Below are positions 25,174 to 33,145 of a stretch of DNA of 34,349 nt, piece by piece; the stretch's first letter is position 1; each line of letters starts with the position of its first letter. The notes under the pieces are model-generated. The model did no database searches. It was given only the letters and a program-made list of their open reading frames with translations, and was not told the origin of the DNA. The DNA is from Thiotrichaceae bacterium (GTDB lineage: Bacteria; Pseudomonadota; Gammaproteobacteria; Thiotrichales; Thiotrichaceae), in NCBI GenBank assembly GCA_027083815.1, contig JALWMR010000209.1:1-34349 (forward strand), read 5' to 3'. Made by a program: the position numbers and the translations under genes.

Positions 25174-25231
25174 GATTGGGCATCCTGTAAAATCAGAACG
25201 TGATACAACACAGTGATGAACAGTGTACGAA

Positions 25232-25681
25232 TTAGGTGCTCAAGGCGGCTTTTATCAGGCCACTTATTTTTCCCATATCGGCACGACCTTGTGCATGAGG
25301 TTTGATATGGGCCATAACTTTGCCCATCTCTTTCATGCTTGTCGCTCCACTTGCGTCGATCGCTTCCTTGATAAGTGACTGTATTTCATCATCACTTAAT
25401 GGCTCGGGTAGATACTCCTGAATAAATCCTAGCTCCAACTCTTCTTGAGCAACTAAATCATCTCGACCTGCCGCTGAGTATTGGCTAATTGACTCACGAC
25501 GTTGTTTGCTTTGTTTATCCAGAATAGCAAGAATAGCGGTGTCATCGACATCTTCCCGCGTATCAACTTCTTGTTGTTTGATCGCAGCCAGAATGGTGCG
25601 AACAGTCATAAGACGGTCTTTCTCTTTATTGCGCATAGCCGACTTCATATCATCGGTGAGGCGCTTTTTTAATTCAGACAT
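25232..25681 (-). CDS. yqeY: GatB/YqeY-domain protein
   Basis: A 149-residue all-helical protein of the GatB_Yqey family, related to the tail domain of the tRNA amidotransferase GatB. It may bind tRNA, but its role is not established. Family features are the start [25 protein letters not shown]-like [17 protein letters not shown], and the closing [28 protein letters not shown]. It sits 36 bp after rpsU, the usual association, and is probably cotranscribed with it. Confidence 0.94.
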   Translation of the reverse strand: MSELKKRLTDDMKSAMRNKEKDRLMTVRTILAAIKQQEVDTREDVDDTAILAILDKQSKQRRESISQYSAAGRDDLVAQEELELGFIQEYLPEPLSDDEIQSLIKEAIDASGATSMKEMGKVMAHIKPHAQGRADMGKISGLIKAALST

Positions 25682-25717
25682 CTTATTTAAGTTTCGTTAA
25701 GGTAAGACTAATGATTA

Positions 25718-25933
25718 TTAGTACATACGAACGCGGCGATTAATTTCGCGCTTCAGGTTTTTGATATTACGCTTAACGGCTGCTGCTTTTTCTCTTTTAC
25801 GTATTGATGTAGGTTTTTCGTAATATTCGCGGCTACGAACTTCTGCAACAACCCCTGCTTTCTCACAGGTGCGCTTGAAGCGGCGTAAAGCAATTTCAAA
25901 AGGCTCGTTTTCTCTAACTTTTACACTTGGCAT
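25718..25933 (-). CDS. rpsU: Ribosomal protein bS21
   Basis: Small-subunit ribosomal protein bS21, needed for initiation on natural mRNAs. The 71-residue length equals that of E. coli. The sequence [20 protein letters not shown] with a single KTCEKAGV-type segment ([20 protein letters not shown]) and the basic tail [11 protein letters not shown] are diagnostic. The ATG is at 25931-25933. The next gene is yqeY, while dnaG and rpoD of the usual macromolecular-synthesis operon are not in the window. Confidence 0.98.
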   Translation of the reverse strand: MPSVKVRENEPFEIALRRFKRTCEKAGVVAEVRSREYYEKPTSIRKREKAAAVKRNIKNLKREINRRVRMY

Positions 25934-26168
25934 AGTTTAGCTCTGTTTTAAAACTAATAAAAATTGAACGACGTATTATACGCCCGCAGCGAATAAAATC
26001 AAAAACAAATATCCAAATTAATGACTATTTTTCTTTTTAAGACCATTTTTGGGGCTTATTAGACCAACCAACGTAATTAATAGACCTCTAATACCTTAAA
26101 GAGGCTGTTCTACTTGCAACTATATTGTAGAATAATTGACCAATTAGTATTCACATCAAAATTAAGGC
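25934..26168. promoter_or_regulatory. Divergent rpsU-bamE region with rpsU promoter
   Basis: In the minus direction TTGATT (25997-26002), a 16-base spacer and a perfect TATAAT (25975-25980) make a good rpsU promoter about 42 bp before the gene. Towards bamE, an imperfect TTCTAC...GTAGAA inverted repeat is present near 26108-26132, but I could not choose a promoter. Nothing else was recognised. Confidence 0.55.
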
Positions 26169-26477
26169 ATGAAACAACGCAATATGATTAAATTACTATG
26201 TACTAGCATTCTTGTTCTTCTACTCAGTAGTTGCTCTACCTACAAAATGGAAGTACAACAAGGTAATGCTCTATCTAATGAGGCAGTATCACAACTACGG
26301 CAAGGCATGAGCAAAGACGAAGTTTTATCTATGCTGGGCACGCCCTTACTTCAGGATAACTTTAGAAGTAATCGCTGGGATTACGTTTATTTTACCAAAC
26401 AAGGTAAAAAAACCTCAAATCGCCAAGGTATTACACTACTCTTTAGAGGTGATAGCCTGGTTAGGGTCATGAAATAA
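26169..26477 (+). CDS. bamE: BamE (SmpA/OmlA) outer-membrane assembly lipoprotein
   Basis: Lipoprotein subunit of the BAM complex that inserts beta-barrel proteins into the outer membrane. The 102-residue protein has a signal with lipobox LLSSC (Cys22) and a SmpA/OmlA domain: LSNEAVSQLRQGMSKDEVLS, MLGTPLLQDNF and RWDYVYFTKQG, with a C-terminal strand LLFRGDSLVRV. Length fits the family. In enteric genomes it directly follows recN. Here about 14.9 kb of pilus, cell-wall and metabolic genes intervene, yet orientation relative to recN and rnfH is retained. Confidence 0.95.
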   Translation: MKQRNMIKLLCTSILVLLLSSCSTYKMEVQQGNALSNEAVSQLRQGMSKDEVLSMLGTPLLQDNFRSNRWDYVYFTKQGKKTSNRQGITLLFRGDSLVRVMK

Positions 26478-26554
26478 GAAAAAACAAGCTTTTTTAACAT
26501 TTATTACATCATTAGTTAGCTTCTTTCAATAAAGATAAGCTTATTAGATACTCT

Positions 26555-26577
26555 AAAAGTACACCCCCTACCTTTTT
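26555..26577 (+). repeat. Interspersed intergenic repeat, copy 8
   Basis: Core AAAAGTACACCCCC then TACCTTTTT, followed by GCCCC and TTTT. It lies in the convergent gap between bamE and the 79-residue gene, 78 bp after the bamE stop. Confidence 0.85.
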
Positions 26578-26619
26578 GCCCCTTTTCTCCTGACCATTAA
26601 CTTTCCTAAACCTGGCAGG

Positions 26620-26859
26620 CTAAAGCCATTCAGATAGATAGTAAATAAACTGCCCTTCGGAGGATTTTGAGGGGCCGACAACAATCGCAGCATATTTTTT
26701 ATCAATATCAGAAGCAGATTTCAATGCTTCCACCTTTGATTTCTTTATTTCAACACAGCTAGCGGGAAAACGCTTGCGGCTTTTACGTGGAACATACACC
26801 ACGGCATATTGCATTTGCGATACTTTAGTTTGGGGGTCAAGAGGAACCATACCCCTCAT
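26620..26859 (-). CDS. Small protein of unknown function following rnfH (79 aa)
   Basis: Not recognised. The 79-residue soluble protein has a strand-like start (MQYAVVYVPRKSRKRFP), a lysine-rich middle with VEIKKSKVEALKSA, and an aromatic C-terminus (GQFIYYLSEWL). Its ATG at 26857-26859 follows the rnfH stop by six bases, so it is almost certainly translated from the same mRNA as ratA-rnfH. A second ATG three codons in is also possible. No signal peptide or cysteine pair argues for export. It could act with RatA or RnfH, but only the position supports that. Confidence 0.65.
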   Translation of the reverse strand: MRGMVPLDPQTKVSQMQYAVVYVPRKSRKRFPASCVEIKKSKVEALKSASDIDKKYAAIVVGPSKSSEGQFIYYLSEWL

Positions 26860-26865
26860 AGCAAA

Positions 26866-27201
26866 CTACTCTTTAAGCTTATCTTGTACATCAACACCCC
26901 CTTTTTTTAATTTTTTACCTTCAGCCGCACGCTTTTTACGAACCTCTTTTGGATCAGCAATTAGTGGGCGATATATCTCTACGCGATCCTTATCTCGCAC
27001 GGGCTGATCCATTTTAGCAAGCTTTCCAAAAATACCGACATCTAGTTTATCCAGCTTTTCTTCAAGCTCAGGGTGATATTGTAATATCTGGGATTTTCTA
27101 ATGACATCCTCGATAGTGCTGCCTTCAGGCACTTCAAAATTGAGCAGTGTTTGCTCATCAGGCAAGGCATAAACCACCTCGACTTGAATATTATTAGCCA
27201 T
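26866..27201 (-). CDS. rnfH: RnfH-family ubiquitin-like protein (UPF0125)
   Basis: A small beta-grasp (ubiquitin-like) protein of unsettled function, usually encoded next to ratA. The 111-residue sequence has QVEVVYALPDEQTLLNFEVP, GSTIEDVIRKSQIL, GIFGKLAKMDQPVRDKDRV and EIYRPLIADPKEVRKKRA, the latter being the family signature. The C-terminus is lysine-rich. Its start overlaps the ratA stop by eight bases. Order and orientation with ratA and smpB match E. coli. Confidence 0.95.
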   Translation of the reverse strand: MANNIQVEVVYALPDEQTLLNFEVPEGSTIEDVIRKSQILQYHPELEEKLDKLDVGIFGKLAKMDQPVRDKDRVEIYRPLIADPKEVRKKRAAEGKKLKKGGVDVQDKLKE

Positions 27202-27625
27202 ATTTTACCTTTGCCTGTTTGACAAATGAATCTACCATTGCATTGGCAACCTGATTAAAAACCGGCCCAACCACCATTCCCAGCAACTTGCTGGCAAACT
27301 CATAATCCAGCTCCAGCGAGACCTTACAAGCATCTGCTTTTAATGCCTCAAAACGCCATAAACCGTTCAGCTCCTTGAAAGGGCCATCAAGCAGGGCCAT
27401 TGATATTTGTTTATTTGGTATTAACTCATTGTGGGTCGAAAATGTCTTGTTAACGGCACCTTTGGAAATTGTGACCGCACCATCTATCCAGTACTCACCA
27501 CGTCTAAGCACCTCCGAATGACTACACCATGGTAAAAAATCCTGATACCGTTCCACATCTTCTACCAATTTATACATTTGCTCGTCACTGAAAGGAACCA
27601 GTGCGCTGCGGCTAAGATGAGGCAT
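27194..27625 (-). CDS. ratA: RatA/COQ10-like START-domain protein
   Basis: The family is described as a ribosome-associating toxin in E. coli and as a ubiquinone-binding COQ10 homologue. Which role applies here is not decidable. The 143-residue START fold shows VPFSDEQMYKLVEDVERYQDFLPWC near the N-terminus, LDGPFKELNGLWRFEAL, and the C-terminal helix GPVFNQVANAMVDSFVKQA. Start at the ATG 27623-27625, divergent from smpB across 99 bp. Confidence 0.94.
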   Translation of the reverse strand: MPHLSRSALVPFSDEQMYKLVEDVERYQDFLPWCSHSEVLRRGEYWIDGAVTISKGAVNKTFSTHNELIPNKQISMALLDGPFKELNGLWRFEALKADACKVSLELDYEFASKLLGMVVGPVFNQVANAMVDSFVKQAKVKYG

Positions 27626-27724
27626 GTTTTAAAACCTATTTAATGGAGTATTAACAATATTGAGGAGTATTCTACCAGCGTGTCGGGTTATAATCTTTTC
27701 TTTATCTTGTAATTTTAAATTATC

Positions 27725-28207
27725 ATGGCAAAAAAGAACAAAAAAAAGAAGGGGCATGGTGGCAAAACCATTGCCAAAAATAAAGTCGCACGTCACGACT
27801 ACTTTATTGAGGACACTTATGAGGCTGGTCTTGTGCTGGAAGGCTGGGAAGTCAAAAGCCTTCGGGATGGGCGAGCTCAGTTAAAAGAGGCGTATGTCTT
27901 TGTCAAAAGTGGCGAAGTCTGGATGTCTGGTGCACAAATTACACCATTGCTTTCAGCGTCAACACATGTAAACCCGAATCCCACACGAATCCGTAAATTA
28001 CTGCTTCATGACTATGAAATCGTTAAGCTTGCAGCAGCCGTAGATCGTAAAGGGTATACCATCTTGCCACTCTCCCTCTACTGGAAACACAATAAAGTAA
28101 AGTTAGAAATCGGCACCGGTAAAGGTAAAAAAGCACATGACAAGCGCGCTGTATCTAAAGAAAGAGACTGGAATCGAGATAAACAACGAATATTAAAGGG
28201 TCGCTAG
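27725..28207 (+). CDS. smpB: SmpB, tmRNA-binding protein
   Basis: Partner of tmRNA in trans-translation, which rescues stalled ribosomes. The 160-residue protein has the OB-fold motifs [54 protein letters not shown] and a basic tail ending [12 protein letters not shown] that folds in the mRNA channel. A TATAAT (27689-27694) lies 30 bp before the ATG without a clear -35 box. The tmRNA gene, often adjacent, is not seen in the window. Confidence 0.97.
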   Translation: MAKKNKKKKGHGGKTIAKNKVARHDYFIEDTYEAGLVLEGWEVKSLRDGRAQLKEAYVFVKSGEVWMSGAQITPLLSASTHVNPNPTRIRKLLLHDYEIVKLAAAVDRKGYTILPLSLYWKHNKVKLEIGTGKGKKAHDKRAVSKERDWNRDKQRILKGR

Positions 28208-28218
28208 CAGCATAACTC

Positions 28219-28935
28219 TCAGTGCCAAAGGCGCTTGCCTGTACTTTCTTCAATTTCCTTCAAATAGGCCTGATGTGCATCAAGCTCAGCACTGTTAGCC
28301 TTGAGCACGGGCAAACCTACTCTGCCTTCCTGTAGCCGTTCAAACGCCGAAGAGATAGACGAATCTGCATCATTGGCAGGCCCATCACCTAATAACAAGG
28401 CAGTTTGCCCACCTGTCATTGCCAGATAAACATCTGCCAGAATCTCGGAATCTAATAAGGCTCCGTGCAAGGTTCGATGATCGTTCTTGATATCATAGCG
28501 CTTACACAAGGCATCCAGTGAGTTTCGTTGCCCAGGATGCATTTGCCGTGCTAGCACCAAACTATCGCTAATTTCACAATAATCCTCCAGCACCTGAGGG
28601 TTTACCAACATTGAGAGCTCATAGTTGAGAAACCCAACATCAAACGGTGCGTTATGAATAATAAGTTCTGCGCCTTTCACATAATGAAGAAAGTCTTCTG
28701 ATATCTCCCCAAAGCGTGGTTTATCTGCCAAGAACTCACTGCTTATACCATGAACCGCCAAAGCTGCTTCATCACTTTCTCTATCTGGTTGAATATACTG
28801 ATGATAATTGTTACCCGTCAGCTTTCTGTCAATCATCTCCACACAACCGATTTCAATAATACGGTGACCGTCTCTTGTCTCCAAACCTGTTGTTTCTGTA
28901 TCAAGAAAAATCTGCCTACCCGCCTTTTCAAACAT
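28219..28935 (-). CDS. dnaQ: DNA polymerase III epsilon subunit (3'-5' proofreading exonuclease)
   Basis: Proofreading subunit of the replicative polymerase. Exonuclease motifs: Exo I FLDTETTG (10-17, catalytic Asp12 and Glu14), Exo [16 protein letters not shown], Exo III-epsilon [20 protein letters not shown]. The chosen product has 238 residues, near E. coli epsilon (243). The ATG at 28933-28935 is preferred: it has an AAGG box eight to nine bases upstream and begins at the exonuclease strand, while the in-frame ATG at 28956 lies deeper inside rnhA. It overlaps the rnhA end by eight bases on the same strand. In E. coli the two genes are divergent. Confidence 0.95.
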   Translation of the reverse strand: MFEKAGRQIFLDTETTGLETRDGHRIIEIGCVEMIDRKLTGNNYHQYIQPDRESDEAALAVHGISSEFLADKPRFGEISEDFLHYVKGAELIIHNAPFDVGFLNYELSMLVNPQVLEDYCEISDSLVLARQMHPGQRNSLDALCKRYDIKNDHRTLHGALLDSEILADVYLAMTGGQTALLLGDGPANDADSSISSAFERLQEGRVGLPVLKANSAELDAHQAYLKEIEESTGKRLWH

Positions 28936-29383
28936 TGATGTTACCTTTTTTCTCATCCATGGCGCGATTAGCTAACGCATCAGCTCGCTCATTACCGGGG
29001 TGTCCACTATGCCCTTTTACCCAATGCCATTCAATATCATGTTCATTAACAGCTTTATCCAAACGCTGCCACAGATCCTTATTTTTTACATCTTTTTTGG
29101 CAGCTGTTTTCCAGCCACGTTTTTTCCAGGCACCCATCCACTCGGTAATACCTTTACGTACGTATTGAGAATCAGTTGTCAAGTCCACATCGCATGAACG
29201 ATTCAAAGTCTCTAAGGCACGAATGGCTGCCATTAGCTCCATACGGTTATTGGTGGTGTCTTCCTCATAACCATAAAGTTCCTTTTCATGTTGACCAAAA
29301 ACTAAATAGGCTCCCCATCCACCAGGACCAGGATTACCCCTACAACCTCCATCGGTAAAAATGGATACACGCTCATTACACAT
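28928..29383 (-). CDS. rnhA: Ribonuclease HI
   Basis: Cleaves RNA in RNA-DNA hybrids. The 151-residue protein carries all catalytic residues: Asp11 ([16 protein letters not shown]), Glu49 ([14 protein letters not shown]), Asp71 ([10 protein letters not shown]), His125 ([14 protein letters not shown]) and Asp135. Length is like E. coli RNase HI (155). It lies between the methyltransferase and dnaQ on the same strand, 23 bp after the former, so the three probably form an operon. Confidence 0.97.
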   Translation of the reverse strand: MCNERVSIFTDGGCRGNPGPGGWGAYLVFGQHEKELYGYEEDTTNNRMELMAAIRALETLNRSCDVDLTTDSQYVRKGITEWMGAWKKRGWKTAAKKDVKNKDLWQRLDKAVNEHDIEWHWVKGHSGHPGNERADALANRAMDEKKGNINV

Positions 29384-29406
29384 TTTTTATATTTATCCTG
29401 TACTCA

Positions 29407-30210
29407 TCAATAGTTTGAGTAATTTTCACGACGAATCTTTTGTGCAGTATTGTTTAACACCACCTTACCACCGCTTAACACAGCTGGAGCCGTCCAGACC
29501 TTTTTATGCGGTCTCATTGCAACAACTTGTTTTTTAACATGAAACATATAAAGCTGACCAAGAACAGGGCCAATATATTCACCCACATGATCAAGCCAGC
29601 GAAAGCTTTCATATAATTTCTTGTTTTTAATATTTGGCCGAAAGGCCATGTAATGCACATCCAACACTTCAAAACCTAGCAAAGAAAACCAATCTCTAAC
29701 TCGGTGAGCACTACGCATTTTAAAATGATTTGCATCACCCTTTTTTAGCCCTTTACGTATGATTCTCTTGGTTTCGGGAATAATTCTTGATGCCACAAAA
29801 GGATTAAAACCAATCAGGATACAATGCCCCTCGGGAACCAGAATACGATCAATTTCCCTTAACACCTGATGAGGTTCGTTAGAGGTTTCCAGGACATGAC
29901 TAGCAATTACCAGATCTACATTATCTGTGGCGATAGGCAGCTGCTCAGTAGATGCAATAACTGAAGTTTTTTCTAAATCATCTTTATTGACAGGCTTTTG
30001 ATTAACGACAGAAAAACTAGCAGCAACGCGACTTGTTTTAAGCAAATCATGCTTGCCGCTGAGTACACCTGTTTGAATCGCGTAGTAACCAAATATTTCC
30101 GAATTTAATTCGGCACATAACTCATTCAAGCTTTCAAGCGCCATCTTTCCAGAGAGACTCTGATACCAAATTTTACTATACTCTATAACGTCTGACTTAC
30201 CACCCAACAT
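29407..30210 (-). CDS. Class I SAM-dependent methyltransferase (YafS-like)
   Basis: A 267-residue methyltransferase of the Methyltransf_11 type. Visible motifs are the acidic strand followed by LPIATDNVDLVIASHVLE (about 112-129), the motif LREIDRILVPEGHCILIGFNP, and a C-terminal segment HRVRDWFSLLGFEVLDV. The usual GxGxG motif I is replaced by EIFGYYAIQTGVLSG, as in YafS-type proteins. The position next to rnhA-dnaQ and mltD matches the E. coli mltD-gloB-yafS-rnhA-dnaQ neighbourhood and supports this call; gloB is missing here. Substrate unknown. Start at 30208-30210. Confidence 0.85.
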   Translation of the reverse strand: MLGGKSDVIEYSKIWYQSLSGKMALESLNELCAELNSEIFGYYAIQTGVLSGKHDLLKTSRVAASFSVVNQKPVNKDDLEKTSVIASTEQLPIATDNVDLVIASHVLETSNEPHQVLREIDRILVPEGHCILIGFNPFVASRIIPETKRIIRKGLKKGDANHFKMRSAHRVRDWFSLLGFEVLDVHYMAFRPNIKNKKLYESFRWLDHVGEYIGPVLGQLYMFHVKKQVVAMRPHKKVWTAPAVLSGGKVVLNNTAQKIRRENYSNY

Positions 30211-30372
30211 AATGACACACCTTGCGAATAAACCCCTAACATATTATGATAGGGCGTAAATTTCACCGAAGAAAGCTTGAAACTTTAGAAAAGTTTGCAA
30301 GTCATTCTGGATTTGTTAGATATTTTATACCAATTGTTCTTAAATTAATATGAACACGGGTTTCAAGGGCTT

Positions 30373-31815
30373 ATGAAAAAAACTACTTTTTTAAAAGTAA
30401 CGGCGTCTGCTGTTACCTCCTTTTTATTGTTCGCGGGACTCACCTCAACACTCTCTGCACAAACTTCTTATGAACAGGACATAAATAGCGCCGCAAGACA
30501 GCTGGGGCTTATCAAAGCCCCTACAGGAAAAATAATACCACCCCAACCACAAAAACAACTATCAAGCCCGATAAGAAATCAAACTACCCAGCAAGCTCGT
30601 CGCCCCACTAGAGTTGACCCTTATGCGGCAAAACGACAACAAATTTTGAGGCAAAATATAGCGCGTCGCAAAGCGTTGCAAACACGATTGGCCAATCAAA
30701 AACGCTTAAGAAATCAGCGGGCTTATAATCAACAGCGGCAACAACAAAACCGTCTTGGCAATGTATGGGATCGCATATATCAGGGTTTCCGCTTTAGAAA
30801 TTATACCTATCAGCCTCTTGTCAGAAAATACACAAGACAATTCTCACGAAGCCCTGCACGAATCCAAAGACTTGCTGATCGCTCATCAAACTATTTGTAT
30901 ATGATAGTCAATGAGCTAAACCGCCGTAGAATGCCAACTGAATTAGCACTGCTTCCTTTCGTCGAAAGTGCTTATCGCAATACGGCATACTCACATGCCG
31001 GTGCCGCTGGAATGTGGCAATTTATTCCTGCAACAGGCAGACGTTATGGCTTACATCAAACACGCAGTTACGATGCAAGACTCGATCCCATGCAGGCTAC
31101 TCGTGCAGCACTTGATTATTTACAACGCTTAAACCGCGAATTCAGGGGAGACTGGTTACTTTCTCTGGCTGCCTACAATGCAGGGGAATACCGGGTTCAC
31201 CGAGAAATAATGAACAACCGCAGGCGTGGTATGCGCACTGATTATTGGAGCTTGAAATTACCAAGAGAAACACGACATTACGTACCTCGTTTATTAGCTT
31301 ACAAGGAGATATTCAGGAATCCTCGTGCATTTGGGGTACGCTTGCGGGGCATCCCCAATACACATGCCTTGACTACCGTGAGTGTCAACAAAGCGGTTGA
31401 TCTAAGAAAGGCCGCTACCTATGCGGGACTTCCTGTTGATACTCTGACATCCATAAACTCTGGCTATCTACACGGTATTACCACACCTCGGTTTTCTAAC
31501 AGGATTCTCTTGCCAAGACGCCATGCCGGTCGCCTCAGTCAAATAATTCAGCAACTTCCTCCTGCTGCTGATGTTCACAACAAACCGGCTTATCGCCACT
31601 ATGCAAAGCTCAAAAAAAGGAAACGCTCAAGACGAGCTCGCGCCAGATATAGATACGTAAAAGTAAGGCGCGGAGACAACCTGTTTCGCATCGCCAGAAA
31701 ACATGGTATTTCTGTTAAGAAGCTTAAACGACTCAACAAGCTTAAAAGCAACAGAATCTGGCCTGGAAAACGTCTAAAAGTTGCTTACAGGAAATCTAGC
31801 GGTTCTTTCTCTTAA
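30373..31815 (+). CDS. mltD: Membrane-bound lytic murein transglycosylase D
   Basis: Cleaves peptidoglycan glycan strands with formation of anhydro-muramic acid ends. The 480-residue precursor has an export signal (1-29), a basic glutamine/arginine-rich linker (about 40-130), and an SLT domain with catalytic Glu198 in FVESAYRN, then SHAGAAGMWQFIPATGRRYGL and LSLAAYNAGEYRV. One C-terminal LysM domain (about 430-473, RRGDNLFRIARKHGISVKKL) binds peptidoglycan. MltD proteins often have two or more LysM domains; only one is complete here. No lipobox cysteine is visible in the signal region. A strong terminator follows. Confidence 0.94.
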   Translation: MKKTTFLKVTASAVTSFLLFAGLTSTLSAQTSYEQDINSAARQLGLIKAPTGKIIPPQPQKQLSSPIRNQTTQQARRPTRVDPYAAKRQQILRQNIARRKALQTRLANQKRLRNQRAYNQQRQQQNRLGNVWDRIYQGFRFRNYTYQPLVRKYTRQFSRSPARIQRLADRSSNYLYMIVNELNRRRMPTELALLPFVESAYRNTAYSHAGAAGMWQFIPATGRRYGLHQTRSYDARLDPMQATRAALDYLQRLNREFRGDWLLSLAAYNAGEYRVHREIMNNRRRGMRTDYWSLKLPRETRHYVPRLLAYKEIFRNPRAFGVRLRGIPNTHALTTVSVNKAVDLRKAATYAGLPVDTLTSINSGYLHGITTPRFSNRILLPRRHAGRLSQIIQQLPPAADVHNKPAYRHYAKLKKRKRSRRARARYRYVKVRRGDNLFRIARKHGISVKKLKRLNKLKSNRIWPGKRLKVAYRKSSGSFS

Positions 31816-31860
31816 TCAGATCCACCTTGACAACAGCATCTATACGCATTTAAAGAGTTT

Positions 31861-31890
31861 AAAAAAACCACCGATTGAGGTGGTTTTTTT
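31861..31890 (+). terminator. Intrinsic terminator after mltD
   Basis: AAAAAAACCACC (31861-31872) and GGTGGTTTTTTT (31879-31890) form a perfect 12-bp stem with a 6-base loop and a seven-T run, 46 bp after the mltD stop. A GATAAT hexamer (31895-31900) immediately follows and may be the -10 box of the next gene. Confidence 0.92.
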
Positions 31891-31906
31891 ATGCGATAAT
31901 TTCCAG

Positions 31907-32491
31907 ATGAATCGCCAAAAAGACAAAAATGCTATTAGAAAGGAAATTTTGTTATACAGAAGTAAGCTGAGCAAAGAGGATCAAATAAACAAGTCTGAAC
32001 TAATGACAAAGCACATTCTTGCATCTGATGCCTTTCTTTCATCGCAACACATCGGCCTTTATTATGCTGTCAATGGTGAAGTAGATGCAGGCTCTCTCAC
32101 AGCCCTGGATAAAAGCAAACAGTATTATCTGCCTATTGTGTCTAATACCCCTGACCAAGCTCTATCATTTGCCCCCATCAGCCATACGAGCCAATACAAG
32201 GCTAACAAATATTCTATTCCTGAACCAATCTACAAAGAGGAGGAGCTTATTTCAGGGGATAAGCTTGATCTGGTCATTATGCCTTTGGTGGCATTTGACC
32301 GGCATGGGAACCGATTGGGAATGGGAGGTGGATACTACGACCGAACCTTCTCTTTCAAGCAAGGAAGTATCAAGAAGCCGACACTCCTTGGCATTGCCTA
32401 CGACTTCCAAAAGCTTGAATCGCTAGCTCCGGAACCCTGGGATATTCCTCTTGATATGCTTGCTACGGAGTCAAAATTGATTGTTTTCTGA
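31907..32491 (+). CDS. 5-formyltetrahydrofolate cyclo-ligase
   Basis: Converts 5-formyl-tetrahydrofolate to methenyl-tetrahydrofolate with ATP (fau/ygfA family). The 194-residue protein shows RKEILLYRSKLSKEDQ at the N-terminus, IGLYYAVNGEVD, LPIVS, and the diagnostic VIMPLVAFDRHGNRLGMGGG followed by YYDRTF. The frame is open upstream to 31781 but that part overlaps mltD and the terminator, so the ATG at 31907 is used. There is no clear ribosome binding site, and a GATAAT box only seven bases upstream suggests a leaderless or very short leader mRNA. In many relatives this gene follows 6S RNA and zapA, which are absent here. Confidence 0.9.
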   Translation: MNRQKDKNAIRKEILLYRSKLSKEDQINKSELMTKHILASDAFLSSQHIGLYYAVNGEVDAGSLTALDKSKQYYLPIVSNTPDQALSFAPISHTSQYKANKYSIPEPIYKEEELISGDKLDLVIMPLVAFDRHGNRLGMGGGYYDRTFSFKQGSIKKPTLLGIAYDFQKLESLAPEPWDIPLDMLATESKLIVF

Positions 32492-32530
32492 TTCCGCCCA
32501 AAATAGATTCAACCAGAAGCTTGCTCTAGC

Positions 32531-33145
32531 CTAGATAGGGCGACCAAGATACTTATCCGAATGAGGAATCACTTTTGGCGGGTTCTTCTGTGGCAATAAT
32601 GATTTATTTGAAAGCTCTTTTCTTAATTCTTTTGCGCCTTCTTCAATAACTTTACCCAGCTCCTCCAGAGACTGGCTTAAAGTCTTATCCAGTTCATTAA
32701 CGCTTTGCTGAAAAAAACCATCCAATTGTTGAAACATATTATCAACCGTCCTGTCGACAACGGAACCCATAGTCTTTTTCACATCAACTCGCCAGCCTTG
32801 CTTAATTTTAACAAGAACTGTTGTTCCTGGAACCTTAACACCAGACTTTCCCTGCTTAGTGGTAAATAATGTTGTAGAGATTTCTGCTTTGTCTTTTCCT
32901 AACAAAGCCTCTCCAAGCTTAAATCTTTCAGGATGAAGCTGATTCGACTTTAGATACTTCAAATAACTAACAGTATCCCAGGTCGAAAGCTGTTTAGCTG
33001 TCTCCATATCTTTTTGAACCACGGCCTGCCAAAAATCATTACTCACAGATTCAGGCGTATTACTTTTCTGGGAGCACCCCGCATTCATCGCCATGCTAAT
33101 CAAAATAAACAGGGTAAAAGATAATTGTTTTAATAAAAGATTCAT
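32531..33145 (-). CDS. Putative lipoprotein of unknown function
   Basis: A 204-residue exported protein with a signal ending MNAGC (lipobox Cys 23). The next part (about 30-115) looks like an NTF2-like DUF4878-type domain: SVSNDFWQAVVQKDMETAKQ near the start and VPGTTVLVKIKQGWRVDVKKT at its end. It is followed by a long amphipathic helix (about 120-180) rich in leucine, glutamate and lysine. Function unknown. Its ATG overlaps the mtaB stop (ATGA), so it is translationally coupled to the tRNA-modification gene. Confidence 0.75.
   Translation of the reverse strand: MNLLLKQLSFTLFILISMAMNAGCSQKSNTPESVSNDFWQAVVQKDMETAKQLSTWDTVSYLKYLKSNQLHPERFKLGEALLGKDKAEISTTLFTTKQGKSGVKVPGTTVLVKIKQGWRVDVKKTMGSVVDRTVDNMFQQLDGFFQQSVNELDKTLSQSLEELGKVIEEGAKELRKELSNKSLLPQKNPPKVIPHSDKYLGRPI

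Noticed and set aside
2385-26577. CRISPR array
   Set aside because: The repeat copies are kilobases apart with genes between and irregular spacing; no cas genes.
31816-31906. 6S RNA before the folate cyclo-ligase gene
   Set aside because: Only about 90 bp are available, filled largely by the mltD terminator.
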